Shown: positions 43,677-53,335 of the stretch, in pieces
How positions within the stretch are numbered: position 1 is the stretch's first letter
Layout of the letters: every line of letters begins with the position of its first letter
Source: Amycolatopsis sacchari
GTDB lineage: Bacteria > Actinomycetota > Actinomycetes > Mycobacteriales > Pseudonocardiaceae
Direction of reading: 5' to 3'
NCBI RefSeq assembly: GCF_900114035.1
Contig: NZ_FORP01000012.1
Span: 153,315 to 217,314 of the forward strand
DNA: 64,000 nt
The notes under the pieces: model-generated
What the model saw: only the letters and a program-made list of their open reading frames with translations
Database searches by the model: none
Told to the model about the DNA's origin: nothing
Program-made: the position numbers and the translations under genes

Positions 43677-44753
43677 ATGTCTACTTCTGCCCCGTCGCGC
43701 CGGCGGGCTCAGCGCGATCTGTCCACGGCACCCCTGCTGGTCGCCGCCCGCGGCGGCCGCCCGTCCCGGGTGCCGGTGTGGTTCATGCGCCAGGCGGGCC
43801 GGTCGCTGCCCGAGTACCGCGCGCTGCGCGAGGGCGTGCCGATGCTCCAGTCCTGCTTCGACCCCGAGATGCTCGCCGAGATCACGCTGCAGCCGGTCCG
43901 CAGGCACGGCGTGGACGCGGCGATCCTCTACAGCGACATCGTCGTCCCGCCCTACGCGGCGGGCGTCGGCATCGAGATCGTGCCGGGCACCGGGCCGGTC
44001 ATCGCGGAGCCGGTGCGGGACGCGGCGGCCGTCGCGGCGCTGCCCGAGCTGGCGCCGGAGCAGGTCGCCCCCGTGGCCGAGGGCGTCCGGCTGCTGGTCG
44101 AGCGGCTGGGCGACACGCCGCTGATCGGGTTCGCCGGCGCGCCGTTCACGCTCGCCTCGTACCTCATCGAGGGCGGCCCGAGCCGCCACTTCGAGCACAC
44201 GAAGGCGCTCATGCGCTCCGAGCCGGAGCTGTGGCACACGCTGGCCGACCGGCTGGCGACCATGGCGCTGACCTTCCTGAAGGTCCAGCTGGACGCCGGG
44301 GCGGACGCGGTGCAGCTGTTCGACTCGTGGGCCGGTGCGCTGTCGCTGCGCGAGTACCGCGAGTTCGTGCTGCCGCACTCGGCGAAGGTGCTGCGCGGGC
44401 TCGCGGAGTACGACGTGCCGCGCATCCACTTCGGCGTGGGCACGGGCGAACTGCTGACCGCGATGCGCGAGGCCGGTGCCGACGTGGTCGGCGTGGACTG
44501 GCGGATCCCGCTGGACGAGGCCGTGCGGCGGCTGACCGCGGACGGCTCGCCCGCACCCGCCGTGCAGGGCAACCTCGACCCGGCGCTGCTCGGCGCCTCC
44601 TGGCCGGTGATCGAGGCGGAGGTCCGCCGGATCGTCGCCGAGGGCCGCGCCGCGGCGGGCCACATCTTCAACCTGGGGCACGGGGTGCCGCCCGGGACCG
44701 ATCCGGCCGTGCTGACCAGGGTCGCCGAGCTGGTGCACAGCCTGGAGCCGTGA
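43677..44753 (+). CDS. hemE: uroporphyrinogen decarboxylase
   Basis: 358-aa enzyme converting uroporphyrinogen III to coproporphyrinogen III. The two family signatures are present: [16 protein letters not shown] near residue 32 (Arg residues holding substrate carboxylates) and [17 protein letters not shown] near 155. The catalytic Asp lies in [10 protein letters not shown], and HIFNLGHG closes the barrel near the C-terminus. An in-frame ATG three codons earlier (43668) is an alternative start. It shares one base with the hemY start, and the two form an operon with hemQ. Confidence 0.94.
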   Translation: MSTSAPSRRRAQRDLSTAPLLVAARGGRPSRVPVWFMRQAGRSLPEYRALREGVPMLQSCFDPEMLAEITLQPVRRHGVDAAILYSDIVVPPYAAGVGIEIVPGTGPVIAEPVRDAAAVAALPELAPEQVAPVAEGVRLLVERLGDTPLIGFAGAPFTLASYLIEGGPSRHFEHTKALMRSEPELWHTLADRLATMALTFLKVQLDAGADAVQLFDSWAGALSLREYREFVLPHSAKVLRGLAEYDVPRIHFGVGTGELLTAMREAGADVVGVDWRIPLDEAVRRLTADGSPAPAVQGNLDPALLGASWPVIEAEVRRIVAEGRAAAGHIFNLGHGVPPGTDPAVLTRVAELVHSLEP

Positions 44754-46126
44754 TGCGTGTCGCGGTCGTCGGTGGGGGGATCTCGGGGGCCACGGCGGCG
44801 TACCGGCTGCGGCAGCGGCTGGGCGACGCGGCCGAGCTCACGCTGTTCGAGTCGGACGGCCGGCTCGGTGGCAAGCTGCGGACGATCGAGCTGGCCGGCA
44901 CGCCCTACGACGTGGGCGCCGAGGCGTTCCTCGCGCGGCGCCCGGAGGCGCTGGCCCTCGTCGAGGAGACCGGGCTGGGTGACCGGCTGACGCATCCCAC
45001 CCGTGCTCGCTCGACGGTGCGTGCCGGCGGGCGACAGGTCGGCATGCCCGGCGGAACCGTGATGGGAGTGCCGGGTTCGGTGGACGCCGTCGCCGATGTC
45101 TTGTCCGAGGACGGCCGTCGCCGGGTCGCGGCGGAAGCTGAGCTGCCTCCCGTCCGGCTGGACGGGGACGTGTCGCTGGGCGCGTTGCTGCGTGAGCGGT
45201 TCGGTGACGAGCTGGTCGACCGGCTCGTCGACCCGCTGCTGGGCGGCGTCTACGCGGGTGGCGCCGACGGTCTCGGCCTGCGGGCCACCCTCCCCGCGCT
45301 GGCGAACGCGCTCGACCGGCAGCCCGCCCCGCTCACCGCGGTCGCCGCGTCGCTGCTGCCGAAGTCCGCGAACCCCGCGCCGGTGTTCGGCACGCTCGTC
45401 GGCGGGCTCGGCACGCTCATCGACCGGCTGGTGGAGCTGGCCAAGCCGGACGTGCGGTTGCGCACGCTCGTGAGAGGGCTGCGACGGCTGCCCGAGGGTT
45501 TTCGGGTCGACCTGGGGGACGAGGCCGAGGACTTCGACGCGGTGCTGCTCGCGGTGCCCGCGCCCGCGGCCCGGCGGCTGCTGGGCGAGGTCGCGCCCGC
45601 GGCGTCCGCCGCGCTGGGCGAGGTCGAGGTCGCGTCGATGGCCGTGGTCGCGCTCGCGCTGCCGCCGGACGCGCCGGTGCCGGACGCCTCCGGCGTGCTC
45701 ATCGGCGCGCGGGAAGGCTTCTCGGCCAAGGCGTTCACGTTCTCCAGCCGCAAGTGGGCGCACGTGGGCGACGACGCGCTGTTCGTGCGCGGGTCCGTGG
45801 GGCGCTTCGGCGAACCGGGCGCGCTGCGCGCGGACGACGACGAGCTGGTGCGGCTGGTGCGGGCCGACCTCGCCGAGCTGACCGGCGTCAGGGCCGAGCC
45901 GATCGCTACGCACGTGACGCGCTGGGGCGGCGGGCTGCCGCAGTACGGCGTGGGGCACCTGGACGTCGTCGAGCGGGTGGAGCGGGCCGTGGGGGAGGTA
46001 CCGGGGCTGGCCGTGGCGGGAGCGGCGCTGCATGGCGTCGGCATCCCCGCGTGCATCGCCACGGCGGCTGCGGCCGCGAGCCGCATCACCTCTCAGACCA
46101 CGGGAAACGCGGCGGTGCCATCATGA
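44753..46126 (+). CDS. hemY: coproporphyrinogen III oxidase / protoporphyrinogen oxidase, HemY type
   Basis: 457-aa FAD enzyme. The N-terminal dinucleotide motif [17 protein letters not shown] with the Glu of [15 protein letters not shown], and the C-terminal FAD contact [21 protein letters not shown], are typical. In actinobacteria lacking hemG/hemF, this enzyme oxidises coproporphyrinogen III to coproporphyrin III. The presence of hemQ directly downstream supports that role, though annotation as protoporphyrinogen oxidase is common. ATG overlaps the hemE stop. Confidence 0.92.
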   Translation: MRVAVVGGGISGATAAYRLRQRLGDAAELTLFESDGRLGGKLRTIELAGTPYDVGAEAFLARRPEALALVEETGLGDRLTHPTRARSTVRAGGRQVGMPGGTVMGVPGSVDAVADVLSEDGRRRVAAEAELPPVRLDGDVSLGALLRERFGDELVDRLVDPLLGGVYAGGADGLGLRATLPALANALDRQPAPLTAVAASLLPKSANPAPVFGTLVGGLGTLIDRLVELAKPDVRLRTLVRGLRRLPEGFRVDLGDEAEDFDAVLLAVPAPAARRLLGEVAPAASAALGEVEVASMAVVALALPPDAPVPDASGVLIGAREGFSAKAFTFSSRKWAHVGDDALFVRGSVGRFGEPGALRADDDELVRLVRADLAELTGVRAEPIATHVTRWGGGLPQYGVGHLDVVERVERAVGEVPGLAVAGAALHGVGIPACIATAAAAASRITSQTTGNAAVPS

Positions 46127-46130
46127 AGAC

Positions 46131-46823
46131 ATGGCGCGCCTGAACTACAGCGAACTCAACGACACCATCCGCTACACCGCCTGGTCGGTGTTCCGGGCCG
46201 AGCCGGGCAAGCTCCCCGAGGACCGGGGCGCGGCCGCCCGCGAGACCACGGAGTACCTGGACGCGCTGGAGAGCAAGGGCGTGGTCGTGCGCGGCGTGTA
46301 CGACGTGTCCGGTCTGCGCGCCGACGCCGACTACATGATCTGGTGGCACGCCGAGGAGCCGGAGCAGGTGCAGGCCGCGTACACCGGCTTCCGCCGCACG
46401 CCGCTGGGCCGGGCCTCGACGCCGGTGTGGAGCCAGTTCGCGCTGCACCGGCCCGCGGAGTTCAACAAGAGCCACATCCCGGCGTTCCTGGCCGGTGAAG
46501 AGGCCCGGAAGTACATCTGCGTGTACCCGTTCGTCCGCTCGTACGAGTGGTACCTGCTGCCCGACGAGGAGCGCCGCCGGATGCTCGCCGAGCACGGCAA
46601 GATGGCGCGCGACTACCCGGACGTGCGGGCCAACACCGTGGCGTCGTTCGCGCTCGGCGACTACGAGTGGATCCTCGCCTTCGAGGCCGACGAGCTGCAC
46701 CGCATCGTGGACCTCATGCGCCACCTGCGCGGCAGCGACGCGCGGCGGCACGTGCGCGAGGAGATCCCGTTCTACACCGGCACGCGCGTGCCGCCCGCCG
46801 AGCTGATCGCCGCCCTGCCGTAG
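46131..46823 (+). CDS. hemQ: coproheme decarboxylase HemQ (chlorite-dismutase-like)
   Basis: 230-aa enzyme completing the coproporphyrin-dependent haem pathway by decarboxylating iron-coproporphyrin to haem b with peroxide. Family stretches [20 protein letters not shown] and [12 protein letters not shown] (containing the catalytic Tyr region) are visible, with the probable proximal His in [11 protein letters not shown]. The ATG at 46131 lies four bases after the hemY stop. hemE-hemY-hemQ in one operon leaves only the ferrochelatase to be found elsewhere. Confidence 0.92.
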   Translation: MARLNYSELNDTIRYTAWSVFRAEPGKLPEDRGAAARETTEYLDALESKGVVVRGVYDVSGLRADADYMIWWHAEEPEQVQAAYTGFRRTPLGRASTPVWSQFALHRPAEFNKSHIPAFLAGEEARKYICVYPFVRSYEWYLLPDEERRRMLAEHGKMARDYPDVRANTVASFALGDYEWILAFEADELHRIVDLMRHLRGSDARRHVREEIPFYTGTRVPPAELIAALP

Positions 46824-46835
46824 CGAGCGGGGCGC

Positions 46836-48097
46836 GTGTTCACCGGGCCGGAGTCGGTGCTGCCGGGGCCGTTCCGGGTGACCGAGGCGGCCGCGAGGGC
46901 GGTCGCCGCCGCGACGGTGGAGGCCGCGGAGTTGTTGCGGCTCAAGGGGATCGACCCGGGTCCGGTGTCGGTGGACCGGCGGCACGCGGCGGCCGCGTTC
47001 CGGAGTGAGCGCTACCTGCGCCTGGACGGTGAGCCGCTGCCCGGGTTGTGGGACCCGTTGACGGGGGACTACCGGGCGGCGGACGGCTGGGTCCGGCTGC
47101 ACTGCAACTACCCGCACCACGCGGAGGCGGCCTGCCGGGCGCTCGGGACGGAGGACCTGGCGGCGGCGGTCGCGAAGCGGGGCGCGGAGGACGTGCAGGA
47201 GGCCGTGCTCGCGGAGGGTGGCGCCGCCGCCGCGATGCGCACTCGCGAAGAGTGGCTCGCGCATCCCCAGGGGCAGGTGCTGGCGAATCCCCCTTGGTGG
47301 CTTGGGATTCCCTCGGCTCGGCGCCGGTCGCCGGACTGTCCACTTCGGAGCGTCCGCTCGGCGGCGTGCGGGTGCTGGAGCTGACGCACGTGATCGCCGG
47401 ACCGGTGGCGGGGCGCGTGCTCGCCGCGCACGGTGCGGAGGTGCTGCACGTCGGCGCGGCGCACCTGCCCGCGCTGCCCGGGTTGTGGGCGGACACGGGG
47501 CTGGGCAAGCGGTCCGCGCACGTGGACCTGCGCACGCAGGCAGGGCGCGACACGCTGTGGCGGTTGATCGGCCAGGCGGACGTGTTCCTGCAGTCCTACC
47601 GGCCGGGTGCGCTCGCGGGGCTGGGTTTCACGGCGGAGAGGCTGGCGGAGGCGCGGCCGGGGATCGTGGTGGCGGAGCTGAACGCGTACGGCTGGGACGG
47701 GCCGTGGGCGGGGCGGCGCGGGTTCGACAGCCTGGTGCAGCTGGCGTCGGGCATCGCGGCGGAGGCGGCGGTGGACGGCCCGCGGCCGTTGCCCGCGCAG
47801 TCGCTCGACCACGGCACGGGCTGGCTGACCGCGGCGGCGATCATGACGGCCTTGCGGCGACGTGCGCTGGAGGGCGGGAGCCACCGCGTGCGGTTGTCGT
47901 TGGCGCGCACGGGATTGTGGCTGGACTCGCTGGGGCGCGAGGAGGGTTCGGCCGGGGAGCTGGACGTTTCGGGGCTGCTGACCCGCACCGGGCGGACCAC
48001 GCACGTGCGCGTGCCGGGGGAGCTGCCGGGAGCGCCGCCGTACTGGGCGTCGGCGGCGCCGGAGCCGGGCGGGGACGAGGCGCGGTTCGGCGGGTGA
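46836..48097 (+). pseudogene. family III CoA-transferase (CaiB/BaiF), frameshifted
   Basis: The first part (46836 to about 47290) reads as the N-terminal region of a CaiB/BaiF protein and ends REEWLAHPQGQVLANPP. The family sequence then continues in a different frame from about 47294 with LVAWDSLGSAPV, GVRVLELTHVIAGPVAGRVL and GKRSAHVDLRTQAGR (catalytic Asp region), ending 48097. Restoring one C in the C5 run at 47289-47293 joins the frames exactly. Family III enzymes move CoA between acyl donors and carboxylic acids. It starts GTG 13 bases after hemQ and is absent from the mycobacterial arrangement. True mutation and sequencing error cannot be separated here. Confidence 0.8.
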
Positions 48098-48140
48098 GGC
48101 CGGGTTGGGCGGCGGCGTGACTCGGCGGGGCGGTGCCGGA

Positions 48141-48166
48141 GCCGGGCCGCGCGCACGCGGCCCGGC
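48141..48166. terminator. convergent terminator hairpin
   Basis: GCCGGGCCGCG (48141-48151), loop CGCA, CGCGGCCCGGC (48156-48166): a perfect 11-bp stem between the CoA-transferase and msrB stops. Very stable although it lacks a T tract. Confidence 0.75.
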
Positions 48167-48172
48167 GAACGG

Positions 48173-48595
48173 TCACGCCTGCGGCACGAGCCGCAGCGAG
48201 ATGGAGTTGATGCAGTACCGCTGGTCGGTCGGCGTGGGGTAGCCCTCGCCCTCGAAGACGTGGCCCAGGTGGCTGTGGCAGGACGCGCACAGCACCTCCT
48301 TGCGCACCATGCCGAGCGAGCGGTCCTCGCGGATGAGGACGGCGTCGGAGTCGGCGGGGTCGAAGAACGACGGCCAGCCGCAGTGGCTTTCGAACTTCGT
48401 GTCGCTGCGGAACAGCTCGGCTCCGCAGGCACGGCACTCGTAGACGCCTTCGGTCTTCGTGTCGGTGTACTCGCCGGTGAACGGGCGCTCCGTGGCGGCC
48501 TGGCGGAGCACGGCGTACTCCTCCGGGCTCAGCTGCGCCCGCCATTCCTGCTCCGACTTGACCACGCGGGGGGTGGTTCCGGTGACAGGCTTCAT
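48173..48595 (-). CDS. msrB: peptide-methionine (R)-S-oxide reductase
   Basis: 140-aa repair enzyme that reduces methionine-R-sulfoxide in proteins. Zinc ligands Cys54/Cys57 (CRAC) and Cys103/Cys106 (CASC) and the catalytic Cys128 in RYCINSISLRL are all present; HSHLGHVFEGEG is the family signature. Cytosolic, no signal peptide. From memory Rv2674 is the counterpart, at the same place relative to aftC and hemQ. Confidence 0.94.
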   Translation of the reverse strand: MKPVTGTTPRVVKSEQEWRAQLSPEEYAVLRQAATERPFTGEYTDTKTEGVYECRACGAELFRSDTKFESHCGWPSFFDPADSDAVLIREDRSLGMVRKEVLCASCHSHLGHVFEGEGYPTPTDQRYCINSISLRLVPQA

Positions 48596-48605
48596 GCCTC
48601 CCAGG

Positions 48606-48899
48606 TTACCCGGCGGAAAGCCACGCGATCGCCCGCACGACGATGTCCCACGAGGCCACGATCACACCCAGCACGATCAACACCACGATCGTCGCGGCGA
48701 CCCACCACCGCAGGCCACCGGCCCGCGACGACGACTCCGCGAAGTCCTCCACGCGGCTCAGCGAAGCCTCGATCGTGAAGCCCGGCTCGCAGCGCTGCAT
48801 CCGGTCCAGGTGCGCGGCGAACGCCTGCGCCTCGGGATCCTCCGGGTCCAGCCCGACCAGGTCGTCCTCGAAACGCGGGTTGCGCTCGCTCTCGGCCAT
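48606..48899 (-). CDS. small single-pass membrane protein, unknown
   Basis: 97-aa protein. The first 60 residues are acidic and hydrophilic (DLVGLDPEDPEAQAFAAHLD). One transmembrane segment follows at about 67-89 (WVAATIVVLIVLGVIVASW). I do not recognise the family. It sits 10 bases upstream of msrB and 18 bases after the kinase stop, all on the same strand, so it may be co-transcribed with the kinase. Confidence 0.65.
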   Translation of the reverse strand: MAESERNPRFEDDLVGLDPEDPEAQAFAAHLDRMQRCEPGFTIEASLSRVEDFAESSSRAGGLRWWVAATIVVLIVLGVIVASWDIVVRAIAWLSAG

Positions 48900-48917
48900 G
48901 CCGTCAACGGTAGGCCA

Positions 48918-50489
48918 TCAGCCCAGCTGGGTGTTCGCGTCGATGCGCAAGCCGGCCGGGGTGTTCACCACCCGCCAGTGGATGCGGCTGCCGTTGACGG
49001 TGACGTACATGTCGACCGAGCCGTCCGGGTTCGTGCCGCCCTCGGCGCGGATCTGGTTGTACGACTGCACCTTGTGCTCGGCCCAGTAGGACTGGAAGCC
49101 CTGCACCGAACCGAACACCGCCTGCGCGCCCGGCGTCAGCAGGTTCCACGCGGTCTCGGTGCCGATCTGGTCCAGGTACTGGTCCACCACCTGGCCGGCC
49201 TGGCTGTAGTTCACGGCACCGGCGTTCCCGCTCTGGCCCACCGGCGAGGCCGGGGCCGAGCTGGACGGGCTCGACGGCGGTGCCGACGTCGCCGTGCGGG
49301 GGCCGTTGCCCACGCCCTGCGCGCTCTTGCCGCCGTCATCGGAGCCGGCGGAGTTGAGCACGAAGAACAACACGACCCCGACCACCACGACGGCGGCCGC
49401 GATCGAACCGATGAGCACGTTGCGGCGCTTCGCCGCCACGCGTGCGGAGCTGTTCTGCCCGGCGGGACGCTCGGGCGGGATGAAGGCGGCCGTCGGGTTG
49501 CGCGGGGAGCGCTGGGGCGGAGCCGCGGCGACGGCACCGGTGCGCTGCCACGGCAGGCGTTCGCCCGGCGGGGGCGGCAGGGGCGGGGCTTCGGCCGCGG
49601 GAACCGCGGCCGGCTGTCTGCCCGCCGAGTACAGCGGCGGCGAGACCAGCGTGCCCGCCTTCACGTCCGGCTCGCCCGCGGCGAGCGCGGCCAGCCGGTC
49701 ACGAGCCTCGGCCATGCTCGGCCGCTCCTCCGGCTCGACGCGCAGCAGGCTCATCAGCAGCGCGGTCGCCTTGCCGGACTGGCGCGGCGGGATGACCTGC
49801 CCGTTCGCGGCCGTGTAGAGCAGCGCGAGCTGGTTGCTGCTGTTGCCGTACGGCGGCTGGCCCTCCAGCGCGTGGTACAGGGTCGCGCCGAGGGAGAACA
49901 CGTCGGACGCGGGCGAGGGGTCGGAGCCGCGGGCCAGCTCGGGCGCGAGGTACGCGGGCGTGCCGCCGATGAGGCCCGTCTGGGTCAGCGTGAGGTCACC
50001 GGCCGCGCGGGAGATGCCGAAGTCGGTGATCTTGGCGGTGCCGTGCTCGTCGATGAGGATGTTGGCGGGCTTGATGTCCCGGTGCACGATGCCGGCGCGG
50101 TGCGCGGCCACGATCGCCGACGCGACCTGCTGGCCGATCTTCGCGACCTCGCCGAGCGCCAGCGTGCCCTGCTCGGCGATCACCGCGGACAGGCTCTTCG
50201 ACGGCAGGTACTCCATGACCAGGCACGGGTCGCCGTCCTGCTCCGCGACGTCGAACACGACGATGGCGTTGGGGTGCTGGAAGCGGGCGGCGTTCTTCGC
50301 CTCGCGCATCGCCCGCTGCCGCATGCTGCTGCGTTCGGCCTCGGACATCCCCGGCTGCGCGAGGATCTGCTTCACCGCCACCGCCCGTTCGAGGCGCTCG
50401 TCGACCGCGCGCCACACGACGCCCATGGCGCCGCTGCCGATGTGTTCGACGAGGCGATAGTGCCCTGCGATCAGCTGACCGGTGTCGAT
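48918..50489 (-). CDS. PknB-type receptor serine/threonine kinase with apparent ATC start
   Basis: About 523-aa eukaryote-like kinase. Kinase domain: P-loop IGSGAMGVVWRA, Lys in AVKQIL, catalytic HRDIKPANIL, DFGISR and GTPAYLAPELA with Thr residues of the activation loop. A Pro-rich juxtamembrane region leads to one membrane helix (LIGSIAAAVVVVGVVLFFVL), a Ser/Pro linker and an extracytoplasmic C-terminal domain of about 100 residues (NTF2-like guess). The family begins about where the frame reads IDTGQLIAGHYRLVEHIG. No ATG, GTG or TTG is there; the nearest upstream is a TTG at 50660 inside the previous gene. An ATC at 50489 has GAGGAG at the ideal 8-base spacing, so I use it provisionally. 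Confidence 0.85.
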   Translation of the reverse strand: MDTGQLIAGHYRLVEHIGSGAMGVVWRAVDERLERAVAVKQILAQPGMSEAERSSMRQRAMREAKNAARFQHPNAIVVFDVAEQDGDPCLVMEYLPSKSLSAVIAEQGTLALGEVAKIGQQVASAIVAAHRAGIVHRDIKPANILIDEHGTAKITDFGISRAAGDLTLTQTGLIGGTPAYLAPELARGSDPSPASDVFSLGATLYHALEGQPPYGNSSNQLALLYTAANGQVIPPRQSGKATALLMSLLRVEPEERPSMAEARDRLAALAAGEPDVKAGTLVSPPLYSAGRQPAAVPAAEAPPLPPPPGERLPWQRTGAVAAAPPQRSPRNPTAAFIPPERPAGQNSSARVAAKRRNVLIGSIAAAVVVVGVVLFFVLNSAGSDDGGKSAQGVGNGPRTATSAPPSSPSSSAPASPVGQSGNAGAVNYSQAGQVVDQYLDQIGTETAWNLLTPGAQAVFGSVQGFQSYWAEHKVQSYNQIRAEGGTNPDGSVDMYVTVNGSRIHWRVVNTPAGLRIDANTQLG

Positions 50490-50494
50490 GGCGG

Positions 50495-51232
50495 CTACTC
50501 CTCGGAAACTGCCTGCACTTCTTGGTGGAATCGAGCGCGCACACCCTCCCCGCGCACCGCGTCGAGTGTAGCGGGCTGCTCCGTGCGGCTTCCGTAAGCT
50601 GCCCCGCGCAGGACCTTGATCATTCCGAGGGCTCCGACCAGGGCGAACCCGAGGTAGCAAGCGAGCAACGCCGGCGGCGTGCCGCCCGTGAGCGCGTCAC
50701 CGAGCACGACGACCGCGACCGTGCCGGGCAGGCTGCCGAGCACCGTGCCGGCGAGGTAGGGCAGGGGGCGCACCGACAGGATCCCGCAGCAGTACGACAG
50801 CGGGGCGAACGGCACCACGGGGATCAGGCGCAGCGACGTGACCGCGAGTACGCCGCCGCCCGCGAGCCGCTCGTCCACCGTGTGCACCGCTTTCCGCCGC
50901 AGGTGCCGGGAAACCAGGTCGCGGCCGAGCAGCCGGGCCAGCCCGAAGCCGAGCAGGCCGGAGATCCCGGTGGCGGTCAGCGCGACCGCGATGCCCGCGA
51001 CCGGCCCGAGGAGCAGCCCGGCGGCGAGGTTGAACACGGTGCGCGGGATCGGGGCGACGGTGAGCAGGGAGTACGCCGCGAGGAACAGCAGCGCGGTGGC
51101 CGGGCCCGCGCCCGCGGCCCAGTCGCGCAGGTGCGCCGGACTCGGCACGGGCAGCACGAAAGCCGCGGCGACGAGCACGGCGAGCACGACGACCGCGACG
51201 ATCAGCTTGGTCCGGCGGGGCATGGCTTCCAC
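50495..51232 (-). CDS. TVP38/TMEM64 (VTT, DedA-like) membrane protein
   Basis: 245-aa membrane protein with about six hydrophobic segments. The VTT/SNARE-associated core contains NLAAGLLLGPVAGIAVALTA, GFGLARLLGRDLVSR and LRLIPVVPFAPLSYCCGI, the re-entrant-loop pattern of DedA/VTT lipid scramblase-like proteins. A soluble C-terminal tail of about 35 residues follows. ATG at 51232 or 51223. Its stop codon overlaps the ribosome site of the kinase gene, so the two are translationally linked. Confidence 0.85.
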   Translation of the reverse strand: MEAMPRRTKLIVAVVVLAVLVAAAFVLPVPSPAHLRDWAAGAGPATALLFLAAYSLLTVAPIPRTVFNLAAGLLLGPVAGIAVALTATGISGLLGFGLARLLGRDLVSRHLRRKAVHTVDERLAGGGVLAVTSLRLIPVVPFAPLSYCCGILSVRPLPYLAGTVLGSLPGTVAVVVLGDALTGGTPPALLACYLGFALVGALGMIKVLRGAAYGSRTEQPATLDAVRGEGVRARFHQEVQAVSEE

Positions 51233-51266
51233 GGTATTGCACGCTCTCGGCGGCTACGGTGGGGCC

Positions 51267-52283
51267 GTGCCCAAGAACGGTGAACCGGTCGAGTACCAGG
51301 TGGGGGAGCGGACCGTCCGCGTGTCCAGTCCCGACAAGGTGTACTTCCCCGAGCGCGGGATCACCAAGCGGCAGGTGGCCGAGTACTACCTGGCCGTCGC
51401 GGAACCGTTGCTGGCGGCGGTGGGCGAGCGGCCGACGACGCTCAAGCGCTACCCGGACGGCGTTACCGGCGAGTACTTCTACGCCAAGCGGCTGCCCAAG
51501 GGGGCGCCGCCGTGGGTGGAGACCGCGCGGATCACGTTCCCGTCCGGGCGGACCGCCGACGAGGTGTGCCCGACCGAACCCGCGGTGCTGCTCTGGGCGG
51601 CGAACCTGGGCACGTTCGACTTCCACCCGTGGCCCGTGCGCCGCTCGGACGTCGACCGGCCCGACGAACTGCGCGTGGACGTGGACCCGTCGGACGAGAC
51701 CGGTTTCGACGACGCGGTGCGGGTCGCGCAGACGGTGCGCGAGGTGCTCGCCGACGCGGGGCTGACGGGATACCCGAAGACGTCCGGCGGGCGCGGCGTG
51801 CACGTCCGGGTGCGGATCCGGCCCGAGTGGGACTTCATCGCCGTGCGGCACGCCGTGATCGCGCTGGGCCGCGAGGTGGAGCGGCGGCTGCCGAAGCTCG
51901 CGACGATCGCGTGGTGGAAGGAAGAGCGCCAGGGCCGGGTGTTCCTGGACTACAACCAGGCGGCTCGTGACCGCACGATCGCCTCGGCGTGGTCGGTGCG
52001 CGGCACGCCCCGGGCGACGGTCTCGACGCCCGTGACGTGGGAGCAGCTGGCGGAGGTCCACCCGGACGACTTCGACGTGTTCACGGTGCCGCAGTGGTAC
52101 GCCGAACACGGCGACCCGCACGCGGCGCTGGAGTCGGAGGCGTTCGGGCTGGAGACCCTGCTGGAGTGGTACGCCCGCGACGAGCGGGACCACGGGCTGG
52201 GGGAGATGCCGTACCCGCCCGACTATCCCAAGATGCCCGGGGAGCCCAAGCGCGTGCAGCCGAGCAAGGCACGGCCGGAGTGA
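51267..52283 (+). CDS. stand-alone LigD-type primase-polymerase (NHEJ POL domain)
   Basis: 338-aa archaeo-eukaryotic primase-superfamily polymerase equivalent to the POL domain of LigD. It has the metal-binding Asp pair in LRVDVDPSDET, the nucleotide-binding SGGRGVHVRV, and VFLDYNQAARDRTIAS with SAWSVRGTPRATVSTPVTW near the C-terminal third. No ligase or nuclease domain is fused. Predicted to fill gaps or add ribonucleotides during double-strand-break repair. GTG start; divergent from the VTT gene. It likely cooperates with the LigC ligase encoded 5 kb away; Ku is not in the window. Confidence 0.9.
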   Translation: MPKNGEPVEYQVGERTVRVSSPDKVYFPERGITKRQVAEYYLAVAEPLLAAVGERPTTLKRYPDGVTGEYFYAKRLPKGAPPWVETARITFPSGRTADEVCPTEPAVLLWAANLGTFDFHPWPVRRSDVDRPDELRVDVDPSDETGFDDAVRVAQTVREVLADAGLTGYPKTSGGRGVHVRVRIRPEWDFIAVRHAVIALGREVERRLPKLATIAWWKEERQGRVFLDYNQAARDRTIASAWSVRGTPRATVSTPVTWEQLAEVHPDDFDVFTVPQWYAEHGDPHAALESEAFGLETLLEWYARDERDHGLGEMPYPPDYPKMPGEPKRVQPSKARPE

Positions 52284-52322
52284 AAGCGCTTTCAGGGGTT
52301 GATCAGCTGGTGCACGCGCATC

Positions 52323-52358
52323 AGCTTCGCGCAGGACCGCGGAGGCCCGCGCGAAGCT
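52323..52358. terminator. convergent hairpin
   Basis: AGCTTCGCGC (52323-52332) pairs with GCGCGAAGCT (52349-52358) around a 16-base loop, between the convergent POL and luciferase-like genes. Plausible bidirectional terminator. Confidence 0.55.
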
Positions 52359-52404
52359 CGAACGGCGGAGAACCGGACGGCACTGCCCCGATGGAGACAG
52401 CCCC

Positions 52405-53295
52405 TCACCCCACCTGGGGCAGCACCTCCGCGGCGAGGCGTTCCATCTGCTCCGCCTGGTCGTACACCGTGGTGAGCAGGATGAGTTCCGCGCCCGCCTC
52501 CGCGACCTCCTGCACGCCGCGCACGCACTCCGCCGGCGTCCCCGCCACGGCGACGGCCTCCAGGCCCCGCTTGCCGTAGATCGCCTCGAGACCGTCGGCC
52601 ATGCGGCTGCGGGCGCGGTCACCGTCGTCCTCGACGGCGACGTAGATGCGTTTCGCGATGGGGAAATCCGGGTTCTCCGCGCGCACGATCCGCACCTGCT
52701 CGGCGAACTTCTCGGTCGTCGTGGAGCCCGCGCCGAAGAAGCCGTCGCCGTGCCGGACGGCGCGGCGCAACGCGTTCGGGTGGCTGCCGCCGAACCACAC
52801 GGGCGGCCCGGGCTTCTGGAACGGCTTCGGCTCCATCGGCGCCCCCGACAGCTGCCAGAACCGGCCCTCGAACGTCACCTCCGGCCGCGTCCACAGCGCC
52901 CGCATCACCTCCAGCCCCTCCAGGAACCGCGCCACCAGCGCCTCCCCGTCGACGCCGAACGCCGCGAACGGGCGCGCGCGGCCGCCCGTGCCGATGCCGA
53001 CCTCCAGCCGGCCGCGGCTGAGCTGGTCCAGCGACGCGAGGCTCTTCGCCAGGTGCACCGGGTTGTGCAGCGGCGTCACGAACACCGCGCAGCCCAGCCG
53101 CAGCGTCTCGGTGCACGCGGCCGCGTAGGTCATGGTCTCCAGCGGCGACAGGTGCGGCATCGTGCCGAGGATCTGTTCCTGCGTCCACCCGCTGTGGAAG
53201 CCCAGCTCCTCGGCTCGGCGGACGTAGGCGCGGAACGTGTCGGGGTCGAACTCGCCGTCGGCGGCGAACTGGGGGATGGAGATCGCGAAGCGCAT
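52405..53295 (-). CDS. LLM-class flavin-dependent oxidoreductase (F420-type candidate)
   Basis: 296-aa luciferase-like monooxygenase fold. It begins MRFAISIPQFAADGEFDP and contains GCAVFVTPLHNPVHLAKSLA, GRLEVGIGTGGRARPFAAFG and VWFGGSHPNALRRAVRHGDG, the pattern of F420- or FMN-dependent actinobacterial enzymes. Substrate unknown. The ATG at 53295 was chosen because upstream in-frame residues lie antisense to the divergent gene and lack family similarity. It is divergent from another luciferase-like gene with only 40 bases between starts. Confidence 0.88.
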   Translation of the reverse strand: MRFAISIPQFAADGEFDPDTFRAYVRRAEELGFHSGWTQEQILGTMPHLSPLETMTYAAACTETLRLGCAVFVTPLHNPVHLAKSLASLDQLSRGRLEVGIGTGGRARPFAAFGVDGEALVARFLEGLEVMRALWTRPEVTFEGRFWQLSGAPMEPKPFQKPGPPVWFGGSHPNALRRAVRHGDGFFGAGSTTTEKFAEQVRIVRAENPDFPIAKRIYVAVEDDGDRARSRMADGLEAIYGKRGLEAVAVAGTPAECVRGVQEVAEAGAELILLTTVYDQAEQMERLAAEVLPQVG

Positions 53296-53335
53296 ACCCG
53301 GAAATGTAGTCGCCGCGCCCGCTGTTGATCCCGGT

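Noticed and set aside
46110..46145. Small gene starting at the ATG at 46123 before hemQ
   Set aside because: It would encode only a few residues before running out of frame; the ATG at 46131 gives the full HemQ family N-terminus.
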